A stretch of DNA of 64,000 nt from Annona cherimola (taxonomy: Eukaryota > Streptophyta > Magnoliopsida > Magnoliales > Annonaceae). The translations under genes were made by a program, and so were the position numbers. The notes below the pieces were generated by a model. That model was not told where the DNA came from, searched no databases, and saw nothing but the letters and a program-made list of their open reading frames with translations. How positions within the stretch are numbered: the stretch's first letter is position 1; every line of letters begins with the position of its first letter. This document shows, one piece after another, positions 46,301 to 59,072 of the stretch. The DNA is taken from positions 39,356,012-39,420,011 of the forward strand of contig CM059971.1 in assembly GCA_030490835.1 (NCBI GenBank). The letters are read 5' to 3'.

Positions 46301-49300
46301 CATGTAGAACTGATTATAAACCGTTCATTTCATTCACATTCGAAAGGGAACGAATGATCTTAAATGCATTCGAATCGACTCGAATGAATTGAATTAGATG
46401 GAATGAACTTCGACTACCTGGAATTGACTACTACTCAATCTAATTCACTTGATTTGAGATTAAGGAGAGCGATCAAACTTTAATACATTCGAATAGACTC
46501 AAAGAAACTGAATCGGATAGAAAGAAGTTCCAACAAATAGAACTCATTATAATCCCTTGATTTCATTCACATTCGAAAGGGAACGAATGATCTTAAATGC
46601 ATTCGAATCGACTCAAATGAACTAAATTATTCAGAATGACCTTTGACTATCTAGAGTTGGCCACTTCGCAATCTAATTGACAGGATTTGACTCTAATGAG
46701 AGCGAGAAAACTTTAACCCATTCGAATACACTCAAAGAAACTGATTCAGATGGATGGAACTTCAATCAAATAGAACTGATTGTAATCCCTTGATTTCATT
46801 CACATTCAAAAGGGAACGAATGATCTTAAATGCATTCGAATTGACTCAAATGAACTGAATTTCACAGATTGAACTTCGACTACCTAGAATGGACAACTAC
46901 TCAATCTAATTGACTTGATTTCACACTAATGAGAACGAGAAAACTTTAATGCATTCGAATAGACTCAAAGCAACCGAATCGGATGGATGAAACTTCAATC
47001 AAATAGAACTGATTACAATCCCTTGATGTCATTCACATTCGAAGGGGAACGAATATTGTTAAGAGCATTTGAATCGACTCAAATGAACTGAATTAGATAG
47101 AATGAACTTCGACTACCTAAAATTAACTAGTACTCAATCTAATTGACTGGATTCGACTCTAATGAGAGCTTACAAACTTCAACGCATTCGAATACACTGA
47201 AAGCAATTGATTCGGATGGATGGAACTTCAATCATATAGAACTGATTGTAATCCGTTGATTTCATTAACATTCGAAAGGCAATGAATGATCTTAAATGCA
47301 TTCCAATCGACTCAAATGAACTGAATTAGATAGAATGAACTTCGACTACCTAGAATTGACTAGTACTCAATCTATTCACTTCATTTGAGTCTAACGAGAA
47401 CAAGCGAACTTTAATGCATTCGAATAGACTCAAAGCAGCTTAATCGGATGGATGGAATTTCAATCAAATAAAAATGATTATATTCCCTTGATTTCATTCA
47501 CATTCGAAAGGGAACGAATGAACTTAAATGCATTCGAATCGACTAAAATGATCTGAATTTGATAGAATGAACTTCGACTTCCTGGAATTGACTGCTAAAC
47601 AATCTAATTGACTAGATTTGACTCTAATGAGAGCAAGCAAACTTTAACGCTTTCGAATACACTCAAAGCAATTGATTCGGATCGATGGAACTTCAATCAT
47701 GTAGAACTGATTATAAACCGTTCATTTCATTCACATTCGAAAGGGAACGAATGATCTTAAATGCATTCGAATCGACTCGAATGAATTGAATTAGATGGAA
47801 TGAACTTCGACTACCTGGAATTGACTACTACTCAATCTAATTCACTTGATTTGAGATTAAGGAGAGCGATCAAACTTTAATACATTCGAATAGACTCAAA
47901 GAAACTGAATCGGATAGAAAGAAGTTCCAACAAATAGAACTCATTATAATCCCTTGATTTCATTCACATTCGAAAGGGAACGAATGATCTTAAATGCATT
48001 CGAATCGACTCAAATGAACTAAATTATTTAGAATGAGCTTTGACTATCTAGAGTTGGCCACTTCCCAATCTAATTGACAGGATTTGACTCTAATGAGAGC
48101 GAGAAAACTTTAACACATTCGAATACACTCAAAGAAACTGATTCAGATGGATGGAACTTCAATCAAATAGAACTGATTGTAATCCCTTGATTTCATTCAC
48201 ATTCAAAAGGGAACGAATGATCTTAAATGCATTCGAATTGACTCAAATGCACTGAATTTCACAGATTGAACTTCGACTACCAAGAATGGACAACTACTCA
48301 ATCTAATTGAATTGATTTGACACTAATGAGAACGAGAAAACTTTAATGCATTCGAATAGACTCAAAGCAACCGAATCGGATGGATGAAACTTCAATCAAA
48401 TAGAACTGATTACAATCCCTTGATGTCATTCACATTCGAAGGGGAACGAATATTGTTAAGAGCATTTGAATCGACTCAAATGAACTGAATTAGATAGAAT
48501 GAACTTCGACTACCTAGAATTCACTAGTACTCAATCTAATTGACTGGATTCGACTCTAATGAGAGCTTACAAACTTCAACGCATTCGAATACACTGAAAG
48601 CAATTGATTCGGATGGATGGAACTTCAATAATATAGAACTGATTGTAATCCGTTGATTTCATTAACATTCGAAAGGCAATGAATGATCTTAAATGCATTC
48701 CAATCGACTCAAATGAACTGAATTAGATAGAATGAACTTCGACTACCAAGAATTCACTAGTACTCAATCTATTCACTTCATTTGAGTCTAACGAGAACAA
48801 GCGAACTTTAATGCATTCGAATAGACTCAAAGCAGCTTAATCGGATGGATGGAATTTCAATCAAATAAAAATGATTATATTCCCTTGATTTCATTCACAT
48901 TCGAAAGGGAACGAATGAACTTAAATGCATTCGAATCGACTAAAATGATCTGAATTTGATAGAATGAACTTCGACTACCTGGAATTGACTGCTAAACAAT
49001 CTAATTGACTAGATTTGACTCTAATGAGAGCAAGCAAACTTTAACGCTTTCGAATACACTCAAAGCAATTGATTCGGATCGATGGAACTTCAATCATGTA
49101 GAACTGATTATAAACTGTTCATTTCATTCACATTCGAAAGGGAACGAATGATCTTAAATGCATTCGAATCGACTCGAATGAATTGAATTAGATGGAATGA
49201 ACTTCGACTACCTGGAATTGACTACTACTCAATCTAATTCACTTGATTTGAGATTAAGGAGAGCGATCAAACTTTAATACATTCGAATAGACTCAAAGAA

Positions 49301-51413
49301 ACTGAATCGGATAGAAAGAAGTTCCAACAAATAGAACTCATTATAATCCCTTGATTTCATTCACATTCGAAAGGGAACGAATGATCTTAAATGCATTCGA
49401 ATCGACTCAAATGAACTAAATTATTTAGAATGAGCTTTGACTATCTAGAGTTGGCCACTTCCCAATCTAATTGACAGGATTTGACTCTAATGAGAGCGAG
49501 AAAACTTTAACACATTCGAATACACTCAAAGAAACTGATTCAGATGGATGGAACTTCAATCAAATAGAACTGATTGTAATCCCTTGATTTCATTCACATT
49601 CAAAAGGGAACGAATGATCTTAATTGCATTCGAATTGACTCAAATGCACTGAATTTCACAGATTGAACTTCGACTACCTAGAATGGACAACTACTCAATC
49701 TAATTGAATTGATTTGACACTAATGAGAACGAGAAAACTTTAATGCATTCGAATAGACTCAAAGCAACCGAATCGGATGGATGAAACTTCAATCAAATAG
49801 AACTGATTACAATCCCTTGATGTCATTCACATTCGAAGGGGAACGAATATTGTTAAGAGCATTTGAATCGACTCAAATGAACTGAATTAGATAGAATGAA
49901 CTTCGACTACCTAAAATTAACTAGTACTCAATCTAATTGACTGGATTCGACTCTAATGAGAGCGTACAAACTTCAACGCATTCGAATACACTGAAAGCAA
50001 TTGATTCGGATGGATGGAACTTCAATCATATAGAACTGATTGTAATCCGTTGATTTCATTAACATTCGAAAGGCAATGAATGATCTTAAATGCATTCCAA
50101 TCGACTCAAATGAACTGAATTAGATAGAATGAACTTCGACTACCTAGAATTCACTAGTACTCAATCTATTCACTTCATTTGAGTCTAACGAGAACAAGCA
50201 AACTTTAATGCATTCGAATAGACTCAAAGCAGCTTAATCGGATGGATGGAATTTCAGTCAAATAAAAATGATTATATTCCCTTGATTTCATTCACATTCG
50301 AAAGGGAACGAATGAACTTAAATGCATTCGAATCGACTAAAATGATCTGAATTTGATAGAATGAACTTCGACTACCTGGAATTGACTGCTAAACAATCTA
50401 ATTGACTAGATTTGACTCTAATGAGAGCAAGCAAACTTTAACGCTTTCGAATACACTCAAAGCAATTGATTCGGATCGATGGAACTTCAATCATGTAGAA
50501 CTGATTATAAACCGTTCATTTCATTCACATTCGAAAGGGAACGAATGATCTTAAATGCATTCGAATCGACTCGAATGAATTGAATTAGATGGAATGAACT
50601 TCGACTACCTGGAATTGACTACTACTCAATCTAATTCACTTGATTTGAGATTAAGGAGAGCGATCAAACTTTAATACATTCGAATAGACTCAAAGAAACT
50701 GAATCGGATAGAAAGAAGTTCCAACAAATAGAACTCATTATAATCCCTTGATTTCATTCACATTCGAATGGGAACGAATGATCTTAAATGCTTTCGAATC
50801 GACTCAAATGAACTGAATTATTTAGAATGAGCTTTGACTATCTAGAGTTGGCCACTTCTCAATCTAATTGACAGGATTTGACTCTAATGAGAGCGAGCAA
50901 ACTTTAATGTATTCAAATACACTCAAAGAAATTGATTCAGATGGATGGAACTTCAATCGAATAGAACTGATTGTTATCCCTTGATTTCATTCACATTCAA
51001 AAGGGAACGAATGATCTTAAATGCATTCGAATTGACTCAAATGAACTGAATTTCACAGAATGAACTTCGACTACCTAGAATGACAACTACTCAATCTAAT
51101 TGAATTGATTTGACACTACTGAGAACGAGCAAACTTTAATGCATTCGAATAGACTCAAAGCAACTGAATCGGATGGATGAATCTTCAATCAAATAGAACT
51201 GATTACAATCCCTTGATTTCATTCACATTCGAAAGGGAGAAAATATTGTTAAGAGCATTTGAATCGACTCAAATGAACTGAATTAGATAGAATGAACTTC
51301 GACTACCTTGAATTCACTAGTACTCAATCTAATTGACTGGATTTGACTCTAATGAGAGCGTACAAACTTCAACGCATTCGAATACACTGAAAGCAATTGA
51401 TTCGGATGGATGG
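43352..51413. repeat. Satellite array, block 4
   Basis: About 35 monomers. The gttggcc box of type d is at 44561, 46656, 48053, 49450 and 50847: one gap of 2095 bp (nine monomers), then three of 1397 bp (six monomers). The last three HORs are very similar to one another, suggesting recent local expansion. The array is cut at 51413 by Sirevirus C. Confidence 0.93.
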
Positions 51414-53116
51414 TGTTGGAAACAATGTTTAAAGCAAAACAAAATTGACCAAAGCATGAGTTTTGATGATTAACAAAGTTGAAATTTAGTATAAGGTGAT
51501 TACTGATGATTTTGCTTAATGATTTGAGGAATGAATTAGCCAAGTCGATATCCAAGTCGACTTGGACTTCGACTTAGGGTGAAGTCGATCACAAAGTCGA
51601 CTCCATGTTCGACTCCAAAACAGACCACACAGCAAAATTCAAAATGGAGAGAAAAGCAGGTGAAGTCGCAAGCCAAGTCGACTCCACTTGCGACTTGGGT
51701 AGCCAAGTCGCAAACGAAGTCGACTCCAACATCGACTTGAGACGGGAAAAACACTCCAGAGCTGATTTTGGGGCACAAAAATGCCGAAGTCGCAGACGAA
51801 GTCGACTCCAGGTGCGACTTGGGTGAAGTCGCAGATGAAGTTGACCCCGAGATCGACTTGAGTTCTTCAATGTCCAAAATACAAACTCAAGCTCATTTTC
51901 AAGATCAACTTGGGATTTTTCAGATCCAAATCAAGGGTATAAGCTCACTATCAACTCAAGTCTCTCAAGTCCAAGGCACAGCTTCGAACGTTGTTGAAGA
52001 TGAAGAAGTTCAAGTCATGAAGACTACTATCAAAAGTAACTAAGTCAAGTTCTTCAAGGAGTTTTGCAAATATTAGAAGCCATTTCAGAAGTAAATGATT
52101 CAAGAAGGAAAGCTAAGCAAGCTAGAAGAAATCAAGCAAGGACCAAACAAATTTCAGCACAAGAACAGGTCAAGTCGCAACCCAAGTCGACTCCAAGATC
52201 GACTTGAGGTCAAGTCTGAAACCAAGTCGACCTAATCCCAGACTTGGAACTGAAGTCGCAAACGAAGTCGACTCCAGTTGCGACTTGGGAAGCCAAGTCG
52301 TAGACGAAGTCGACTCCACCTGCGACTTGGGGAACCAACGTTCGAATTTTTGAACGTTGGAACATTTATTGCGCGTCAACCACTTCTATAACGATCAAAT
52401 CTTCCCCATTCTATAAATAGACACTCAAGCAAACGAGAATATACACACTACATTGTCTAAAGAGAGAAAAGAAGTGCAAACAAGAGCTCCCATTTGCTTT
52501 TCTCTAAAATTGAGTTATCTATACATTTTCAAAGGAAGAAAGAGCTTCAAGTTGTAAGTAGCTTCAACGACATACAACCGGTTGCTTTTACAAGTTCTTC
52601 CTCAAGCTCAATCTTGCCTACACAACTCTGTAAAGTGTAGATCTTCCTTATTTTTAATTACTCTTTGTTATTGGTCTTGGTTCGAGTGTATTGTAAAAAA
52701 CCAAGACGTTGCAAGTAGAGTTGTGATTGGAGTTGAACTCATCACCTAGTTATATCAAGTGTACAAGCCGCCTAGAGCTAGAATCTAGAAGAGAGCATAG
52801 GCTCTGTTTGTGTATGCCCCCTAGAGCTGGAATCTAGAAGAGAGCGGAGTCTCTAAGTGTATTCGCGGAATACATAGTGGAACCCAAGTCACAACGGTGT
52901 GTGAGCTTGGAAGAGTGGAGTAGGGAGAGGTTGCCCGAACCACTATAAATTTTGCCTACTGTTTACCTTATTGCCTTAACTATTTCATTGCTCTCTATTT
53001 ATTTTAATCAAGGGGATTAAGCTTTCAAGGGGTTAAGTTTTAATTTACCGAAGAATTTTATAAGAACCCAATTCACCCCTCCCCTCTTGGGTTTTGCCAT
53101 TAACTCGGGACCAACA
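51414..53116 (+). repeat. 5' LTR of Sirevirus C
   Basis: 1703 bp, TGTTGGAAAC...GGGACCAACA. Related to but clearly distinct from the A and B LTRs. It has GTCGAC clusters (51540-51860 and 52165-52325), an AACGTTCGAA/TTTGAACGTT pair (52336-52357), a TATA box at 52412, two CCTAGAGC units (around 52770 and 52820) and the terminal hairpin. Confidence 0.93.
52412..52420 (+). promoter_or_regulatory. TATA box, Sirevirus C 5' LTR
   Basis: TATAAATAG about 55 bp after the AACGTT palindrome; the 3' LTR copy is at 61979-61987. Confidence 0.68.
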
Positions 53117-53118
53117 AG

Positions 53119-53130
53119 TGGTATTAGAGC
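53119..53130 (+). other. Primer-binding site, Sirevirus C (one mismatch)
   Basis: TGGTATTAGAGC, two bases after the LTR. It differs from the A and B sites by C to T at the seventh base. Confidence 0.85.
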
Positions 53131-53164
53131 AGGTCTTTGAGTTTACCAAAGAGATCTTATTGAC

Positions 53165-54976
53165 ATGGCATCCCAATCTACTTCCGTTCCCGCGTTTGCC
53201 GAAGGCCAATCATTTACTAGGCCACCATTGTTTGATGGGAACAATTTCGGCTATTGGAAGCTTCGTATGAAGCAACTCATTATGGCTACCGACATGGATT
53301 ATTGGATTGCAATCCAAGATGGTGTAACTTTGCCTACCGATGAAAGAGCTTCCAAGTGGACCGAAGAGGAAGTAAGAACCGTCAAGAGCAATGCTAAGGC
53401 CATGAATTCTTTATTTTGTGCTCTTACGGCTTCTGAGTATAATAGAGTATCCTCTTGTTTAACCGCCAAAGAGATATGGGATACATTAACCTCCATCTAT
53501 GAAGGAACTTCTCAAGTCCAAGGGACGAGAAGAAACATTTTGATTGGAGAATTAAAAAATTTTAGAATGTTAGAAACAGAAAATATTTCTGAAATGTTTG
53601 CTAGATTCTCAAAAATTACTAATGCTTTGAAAGGTCTTGGAAAGGCTATATCTGAATCTGAACAGGTTATGAAGATTTTAAGAGCTCTACCGGAATCTTG
53701 GACTCCAAAGATTACTGCGATAGAAGAAGCTAAGGACCTCAACACATTGAAGCTAGAAAACCTAATTAGCTCATTAATGTCACATGAGCTAATTAAGAAA
53801 AGAAATGAAGATCATCACAAAGGCAAAAGAGCAATTGCCTTAAAAGCCGCACAAAATTCAGACGATACTGCATCTTCACAAGATGACGATGAGATTGCCC
53901 TACTCACAAAATGATTCAGAAAATTTGTGAGGAAAGACAGAAATTTCAGAAATTTTAAAGAAAGAAGTTCCAAAGAGAAAAAGAAAGAAACAACAAAATG
54001 TTACCGATGCGGAGGTTCGGGACACATGCAAGCCCAATGTCCAACGCCCGAAGAAAACAAGGCAAAAGAACAAAGAAAAGATCGAGGCGACAACAAAAGA
54101 TTTCAAAGATACAAAGGAAGAGGCATGTACGTAAATGAAGAAGAATCTACAACGAATAGTTCCTCGAGTGAAGAATGTGAAGTAGATTGTGCAAGAATCT
54201 GTTGCATAGCAAACACCGACATATGCTTTGTAGCAATGGAAACCTTGGAGGATCAAGCCACTTCAACGGACTGCACGAGTAGTCAAGAGGTAACCTCCAA
54301 ACAGAAATCCTTTTCAAATTTCTCTACAAATGAATGTCGTAAATGTGCTGAATTAGAGGAACTTTAACAAGCTTATGATTCACTACATGAAGAAATAAAG
54401 AAATTAGAAAACAAGTTTACAATTAAGAAAAGACAATGTGATGCAGTAATAATTGTAAATGGTAAACTTGCTGAAAAATTAGACAAGTTAAAAGATGAAA
54501 AGAATATCTTAGAAAATGAATTAGAAAAACTTAAAAACGAGAATAAATCATTAAATGAATCTCTTGCCAAGTTCTCTAATCCAGGAGAAAATGTAAAAAT
54601 GTTCTTGAAAATGACAACTCAAACTTGTAAGAAAGGACTTGGGTACAATGCACTTGAACAAACTGAAACTAACGCTCCAAGAAATAATATCAAAACTAAT
54701 TTTACTAAAATAAATCAAACAGTTTGGACAAAAAGACCAACTAATGAACAAATTACCAAATGGCTCCCTATTTCTAGACTTTCGGGAGCTTGCAACTTCT
54801 GCAACAAGTTTGGACATAAAATATATCAATGTAAACTAAGAAAACTGCAAAACCGAGGTGCTAAATTGGTTTGGATGCCAAAATGCATTGGTTTTATGGG
54901 ATCAAAGATGGATCAACTCAAACTTCAAAGGTTAACTAACCCAAACGGACCCATAAAATGGGTACCAAAAGGATGA
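53165..54976 (+). pseudogene. gag: Sirevirus C gag, two premature stops
   Basis: 604 codons from the ATG at 53165 to TGA at 54974. The N-terminus (MASQSTSVPAFAEGQSFTRPPLFDGN) and capsid region are intact for 249 residues. Stops are TGA at 53912-53914 (CGC in A) and TAA at 54365-54367 (CAA in A). Zinc knuckles CYRCGGSGHMQAQC and CNFCNKFGHKIYQC are retained, and the coiled coil lies between them. The region after the second stop remains open. Confidence 0.9.
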
Positions 54977-55236
54977 GCTCTACTCAACTCAATTTTTGCA
55001 GGTTTGCCTTAAAGCTAAAGCCAATAATGTATGATTTATGGATAACGGTTGCTCAAGACACATGACAGGAGAAAAAGGACTATTTCATAAGATCAACCCA
55101 TGTAATGAAGGAACAGTTGCCTTTGGTAATAATGAGAAAGGTAAAATTAAAGGTAAAGGAAACATCTATAGTATTTCTAATGAATGCATGAAAGATGTTT
55201 TGTTTGTTGAAGGACTCAAGCACAATCTAATGAGCA

Positions 55237-55245
55237 TTAGTCAAT
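55237..55245. other. 9-bp target-site duplication of MITE copy 2
   Basis: ttagtcaat at 55237-55245 is repeated at 55663-55671. It is part of the conserved pol sequence encoding SISQLC, present once in A and B. Confidence 0.92.
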
Positions 55246-55662
55246 GAGGACCGATCTTTTCAGACCGGTCGGAAATCCGGTGATTTCCGACCGGTCCAAA
55301 AATATATTTTTTTTATTTTTTTTTGAAAAATAATTTTATAAACTTGTTAATCTAGTTATATTTATTTTATAAACCAAGTTTTATCATTTTTGAATATATC
55401 TATATATTTATTTTGGATTTTTAAAAACAGGGGTATTTAAGTCATTTTAAGAATATTTAAAATGACTTAAATACCCCTGTTTTTAAAAATCCAAAATAAA
55501 TATATATACATATCTAAAAATGATAAAACTTGGTTTATAAATTAAATATAACTAGATTAACAAGTTTATAAAAAAAATTTCAAAAAAAAAAATAAAATAA
55601 ATACATTTTTGGACCGGTCGGAAATCACCGGATTTCCGACCGGTCTGAAAAGATCATGCGTC
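55246..55662. mobile_element. Foldback MITE copy 2 (Mutator-like by 9-bp TSD)
   Basis: 417 bp, same family as 19562-19932: same termini (gagg...GATCTTTTCAG to CTGAAAAGATCATGCGTC) and the same 15-bp-arm hairpins with CGGT loop at each end. It keeps about 45 bp of central palindrome (aagtcatttta...taaaatgactt) that copy 1 has lost, so it is closer to the full-length form. No ORF. Inserted in the C pol. Confidence 0.9.
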
Positions 55663-58490
55663 TTAGTCAATTATGTGACAAAGGATATAAGGTTGTGTTT
55701 GAATCATCTATATGTAACGTATTTGATGAAGAACATATCATGTTTAGTGGAAAAAGATATGAAAATGTATATTTGGTTTCACTTGATGAACTAGATGGTC
55801 AATGTCTAATGGCCATTGATAATGATCCATGGGTTTGGCATAAAAGGCTTGGACATATAAACATGGGAAATATAAAAACCCTATGGAAAAAGAGTTTGGT
55901 AGAAGGATTACCAAAATTGAAATATGACAAGGATAAAATTTGCAAGGCATGTCAATTATCAAAACAACCTAAGATGCCTTTCTCTACCAAAAAGGAAATT
56001 TCCACCACTAGGCCACTTGAATTGCTACACATGGATCTATATGGGCCATCCGATATTTTAACCATTGGTGGAAAGAAATATGTATTTATAATTGTTGATG
56101 ATTTTTCAAGATTCACATGGATAATTCTCTTAGCTAGCAAAGATGAAGCCTTCTCTATGTTTGCAACTTTTGTAAATTTGGTGCAAAATGAAAAACAAAG
56201 TACTATTATAAATATAAGAAGTGATCATGGTGGTGAATTTGAAAACAAACGATTCATAGAACTATGTAATGAAAAAGGAATTCATCACACATTTTCTGCA
56301 CCAAGAACTCCACAACAAAATGGAGTAGTTGAAAGAAAAAACAGAACTATACAAGAGATGGCTAAAACAATGCTAAATGAGAGCAAACTATCCAAGAAAT
56401 TTTGTGGTGAAGCTGTAAATACAACTTGTCATGTTTTGAATCGAGTTACCATTAGAGCAATCTTGAAAAAGACCCCATATGAGCTATGGAAAGGAAGAAA
56501 ACCAAATATCTCTTATTTTCATGCTTTTGGATGCACATGCTATGTTTTGAACAATGGAAAAACCAACTTGGGAAAACTAGATGCTAAAAGTGATGAGACA
56601 ATATTCCTTGGTTACTCATCAAATAGCAAAGCATATAGAGTATTCAATAAACGAAACCAAGTTGTAGAAGAGTCGATACATGTTGTCTTTGATGAGTTTA
56701 ACCAAACTCCTAGAAAGGAGGATGAATTAAGTGATGCAGATGAAACAAAAGGAAAAGAACAACCAAAGGAAATCGAGCTCAAGCCAGAAAATCTCATGGA
56801 GGAAGAGGTAAGTGAAGGTAATGACTCTTACAAACCTCCAACTGATTTAAAGTTCAAAAATGCCCATCCAAGTGAGCAAGTCATTGGAAATGTGTATGAA
56901 GGAGTAAAAACTAGAAGATCAAAACAAAACATTTGTGGAAAATATGCTTTTGTGTCCAAGATCGAACCAACTACCATTGAACAAGCTCTTAATGATGAAA
57001 GCTGGGTTATTGCAATGCAAGAAGAGCTAAATCAATTTGAAAGAAATTATGTATGGCATTTAGTTTCTAGACCAAATGGTCATACCATTATTGGTACCAA
57101 ATGGATATTTAGAAACAAATTTGACGAAAGCGGACTTGTAATTAGAAACAAGGCTAGATTAGTAGCCAAAGGGTATTCCCAGGAAGAAGGAATTGATTTT
57201 GAAGAATCATATGCACCTGTGGCTAGATTAGAAGCCATACGTATCTTACTAGCATTTGCTTCTCATATGAATTTCAAATTGTTTCAAATGGATGTAAAAA
57301 GTGCATTTCTGAACGGATATTTGAATGAAGAAGTATATGTTAAACAACCCCCAGGATTTGAAGAAAAGGATCGATCGAAATATGTTTATAAATTGACCAA
57401 AGCGTTATATGGATTAAAACAAACTCCAAGAGCTTGGTATGAAAGGTTGAATAAATTTTTGATTGATCATGAGTTTCAAAGAGGGAAAGTTGATACTACT
57501 TTGTTCATTAAATATAAAAGTAAAAATATTTTAATTGTACAAATTTATGTAGATGATATAATATTTGGAGCTACTGATGAAACTTTATGCCAAGAATTTT
57601 CTAAGATCATGCAGAGCGAATTTGGAATGAGCATGATGGGAGAATTAAATTTCTTTCTTGGACTACAAATCAAGCAGCAAACAGAAGGGATATTCTTAAA
57701 TCAGTCCAAATATGTCAAAGAAATGCTCAAGAAATTTGGAATGCAAAATGGTAAAGGAGCAAATACACCAATGAGTTCTACGATCAAGATCGACACAGAC
57801 GAAAATAGTAAATGTATCGATCAAAAGCTCTATAGAAGCATGATAGGATCATTGTTATATTTAACTGCTTCTAGACCAGATATTTTATTCAGTGTTTGTA
57901 TGTGCTCTAGATTTCAAGCATGTCCTAAAGAATCACATCTATTGGCTGTAAAAAGAATTTTTAAATATGTGATAAATACTATCAATCTTGGACTATGGTA
58001 TCCAAAGGAGTCAACATTTGATTTAATCGGCTATTCGGATGCGGATTTTGCCGGTTACAAAGTAGATAGAAAAAGTACCAGTGGAACTTGTCAATTTCTT
58101 AGAAATATGTTGGTTTCATGGTACTCAAGGAAACAAACCAGTGTTGCCCTATCTACTGCGGAAGCCGAATATATAGCCGCCGGAAGCTGTTGTGCCCAAC
58201 TACTTTGGATGAAACAACAATTAAAAGATTATAGCATTGATTATTTTAATATTCCTATTAAATGTGATAATACAAGTGCTATATGTTTGACCAAGAATCC
58301 TGTACTGCATTCACGAACAAAGCATATAGATGTAAGACATCATTTTATAAGAGAACATGTTGAAAATCATAATATTTGTTTAGAATATGTGAAAACAGAA
58401 GACCAAATTGCTGATATCTTTATCAAACCTCTAGCTAAGGAATCATTTTATAAAATTAGAAATGATATGGGGATGATAGAATTAAATTAA

Positions 58491-59072
58491 GAAAAATTAA
58501 ACAGAAAAATCAAAAAAAAAATCGCGAGTCAAGTCGACTCAATGGGAGCCAAGTCGACCTGGTGAAGTCGACTTAGGAAAAATGAAGCCGACTCCGCTTC
58601 TGTAGCGAAGTCGACTCCACAGGGTCGAAGTCGACTCTGCCCTAAGGCGAAGTCGACTCCAAGGGACCGAAGTCGACTTCGCCTAGGGCAAGTCGACTCC
58701 GCGCGCGCGACCATCCGACTTCTCTCTCCCTCTTTCTTTTTCTTCTCTTCTTTCTTCTTTCTTTCTCATTTTTTCGCCGACCCTCTGTTTTTCTTCTCTT
58801 TCTCCGGTGAATCTCTCCCTTCCTCCCAATTTCTCTGTCTCTCTTTAAAATCTCAAAGTCTTCCTGCCTCTCTCTCTCTCTCACACTGCCCAGCTCTCTC
58901 CTTTTCTCCCTTTCACTCTCTCACTTTCTCCCTCTGTTTCCAACATTTTCTCTCTCAAAACTCAGCTCCTCTTCAAGTTCTCTCTTTCTCTTTTTATTTC
59001 TATTCTCCAGCACAGATTTCCTCTTTCTCCCATTTGACTCAGTCACCTTCCTTCTCTTGAATCCAATTCAAA
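58491..59072 (+). other. pol-env spacer of Sirevirus C
   Basis: No gene. It mirrors the A spacer: a GTCGAC cluster (58532-58700, several AAGTCGACTCC copies) and then a CT-rich leader to about 59050. Possible acceptor TTCTATTCTCCAG near 58999-59011. Shared layout with A despite considerable base change suggests it matters for expression of the third ORF. Confidence 0.65.

Larger units (their letters stand above)
54957..58490 (+). pseudogene. pol: Sirevirus C pol, one stop and a MITE insertion
   Basis: +1 overlap with gag as in A and B. A TGA at 55032-55034 replaces the TGG of A just before the protease motif [12 protein letters not shown] (again N after the catalytic D). The MITE splits the pre-integrase region at 55246-55662. 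Its 426-bp insertion is a multiple of three but brings stops. From 55672 to the TAA at 58488 the frame is uninterrupted: integrase D-D-E, RT YVDD and RNase H are all readable, with small changes such as KKFCGEA for KKFWGEA. Otherwise close to A. Confidence 0.9.

Noticed and set aside
25571..51413. CRISPR-like array
   Set aside because: The repeat unit is 233 bp with no unique spacers, in a plant genome; it is satellite DNA.
51349..51555. Minus-strand ORF across the satellite and Sirevirus C boundary
   Set aside because: It spans an insertion junction and has no homologue elsewhere in the array.
53299..54256. Minus-strand ORFs inside gag and pol (also near 8438, 10440, 20555, 22014)
   Set aside because: Antisense shadows of gag and pol; the sense frames carry the conserved domains.
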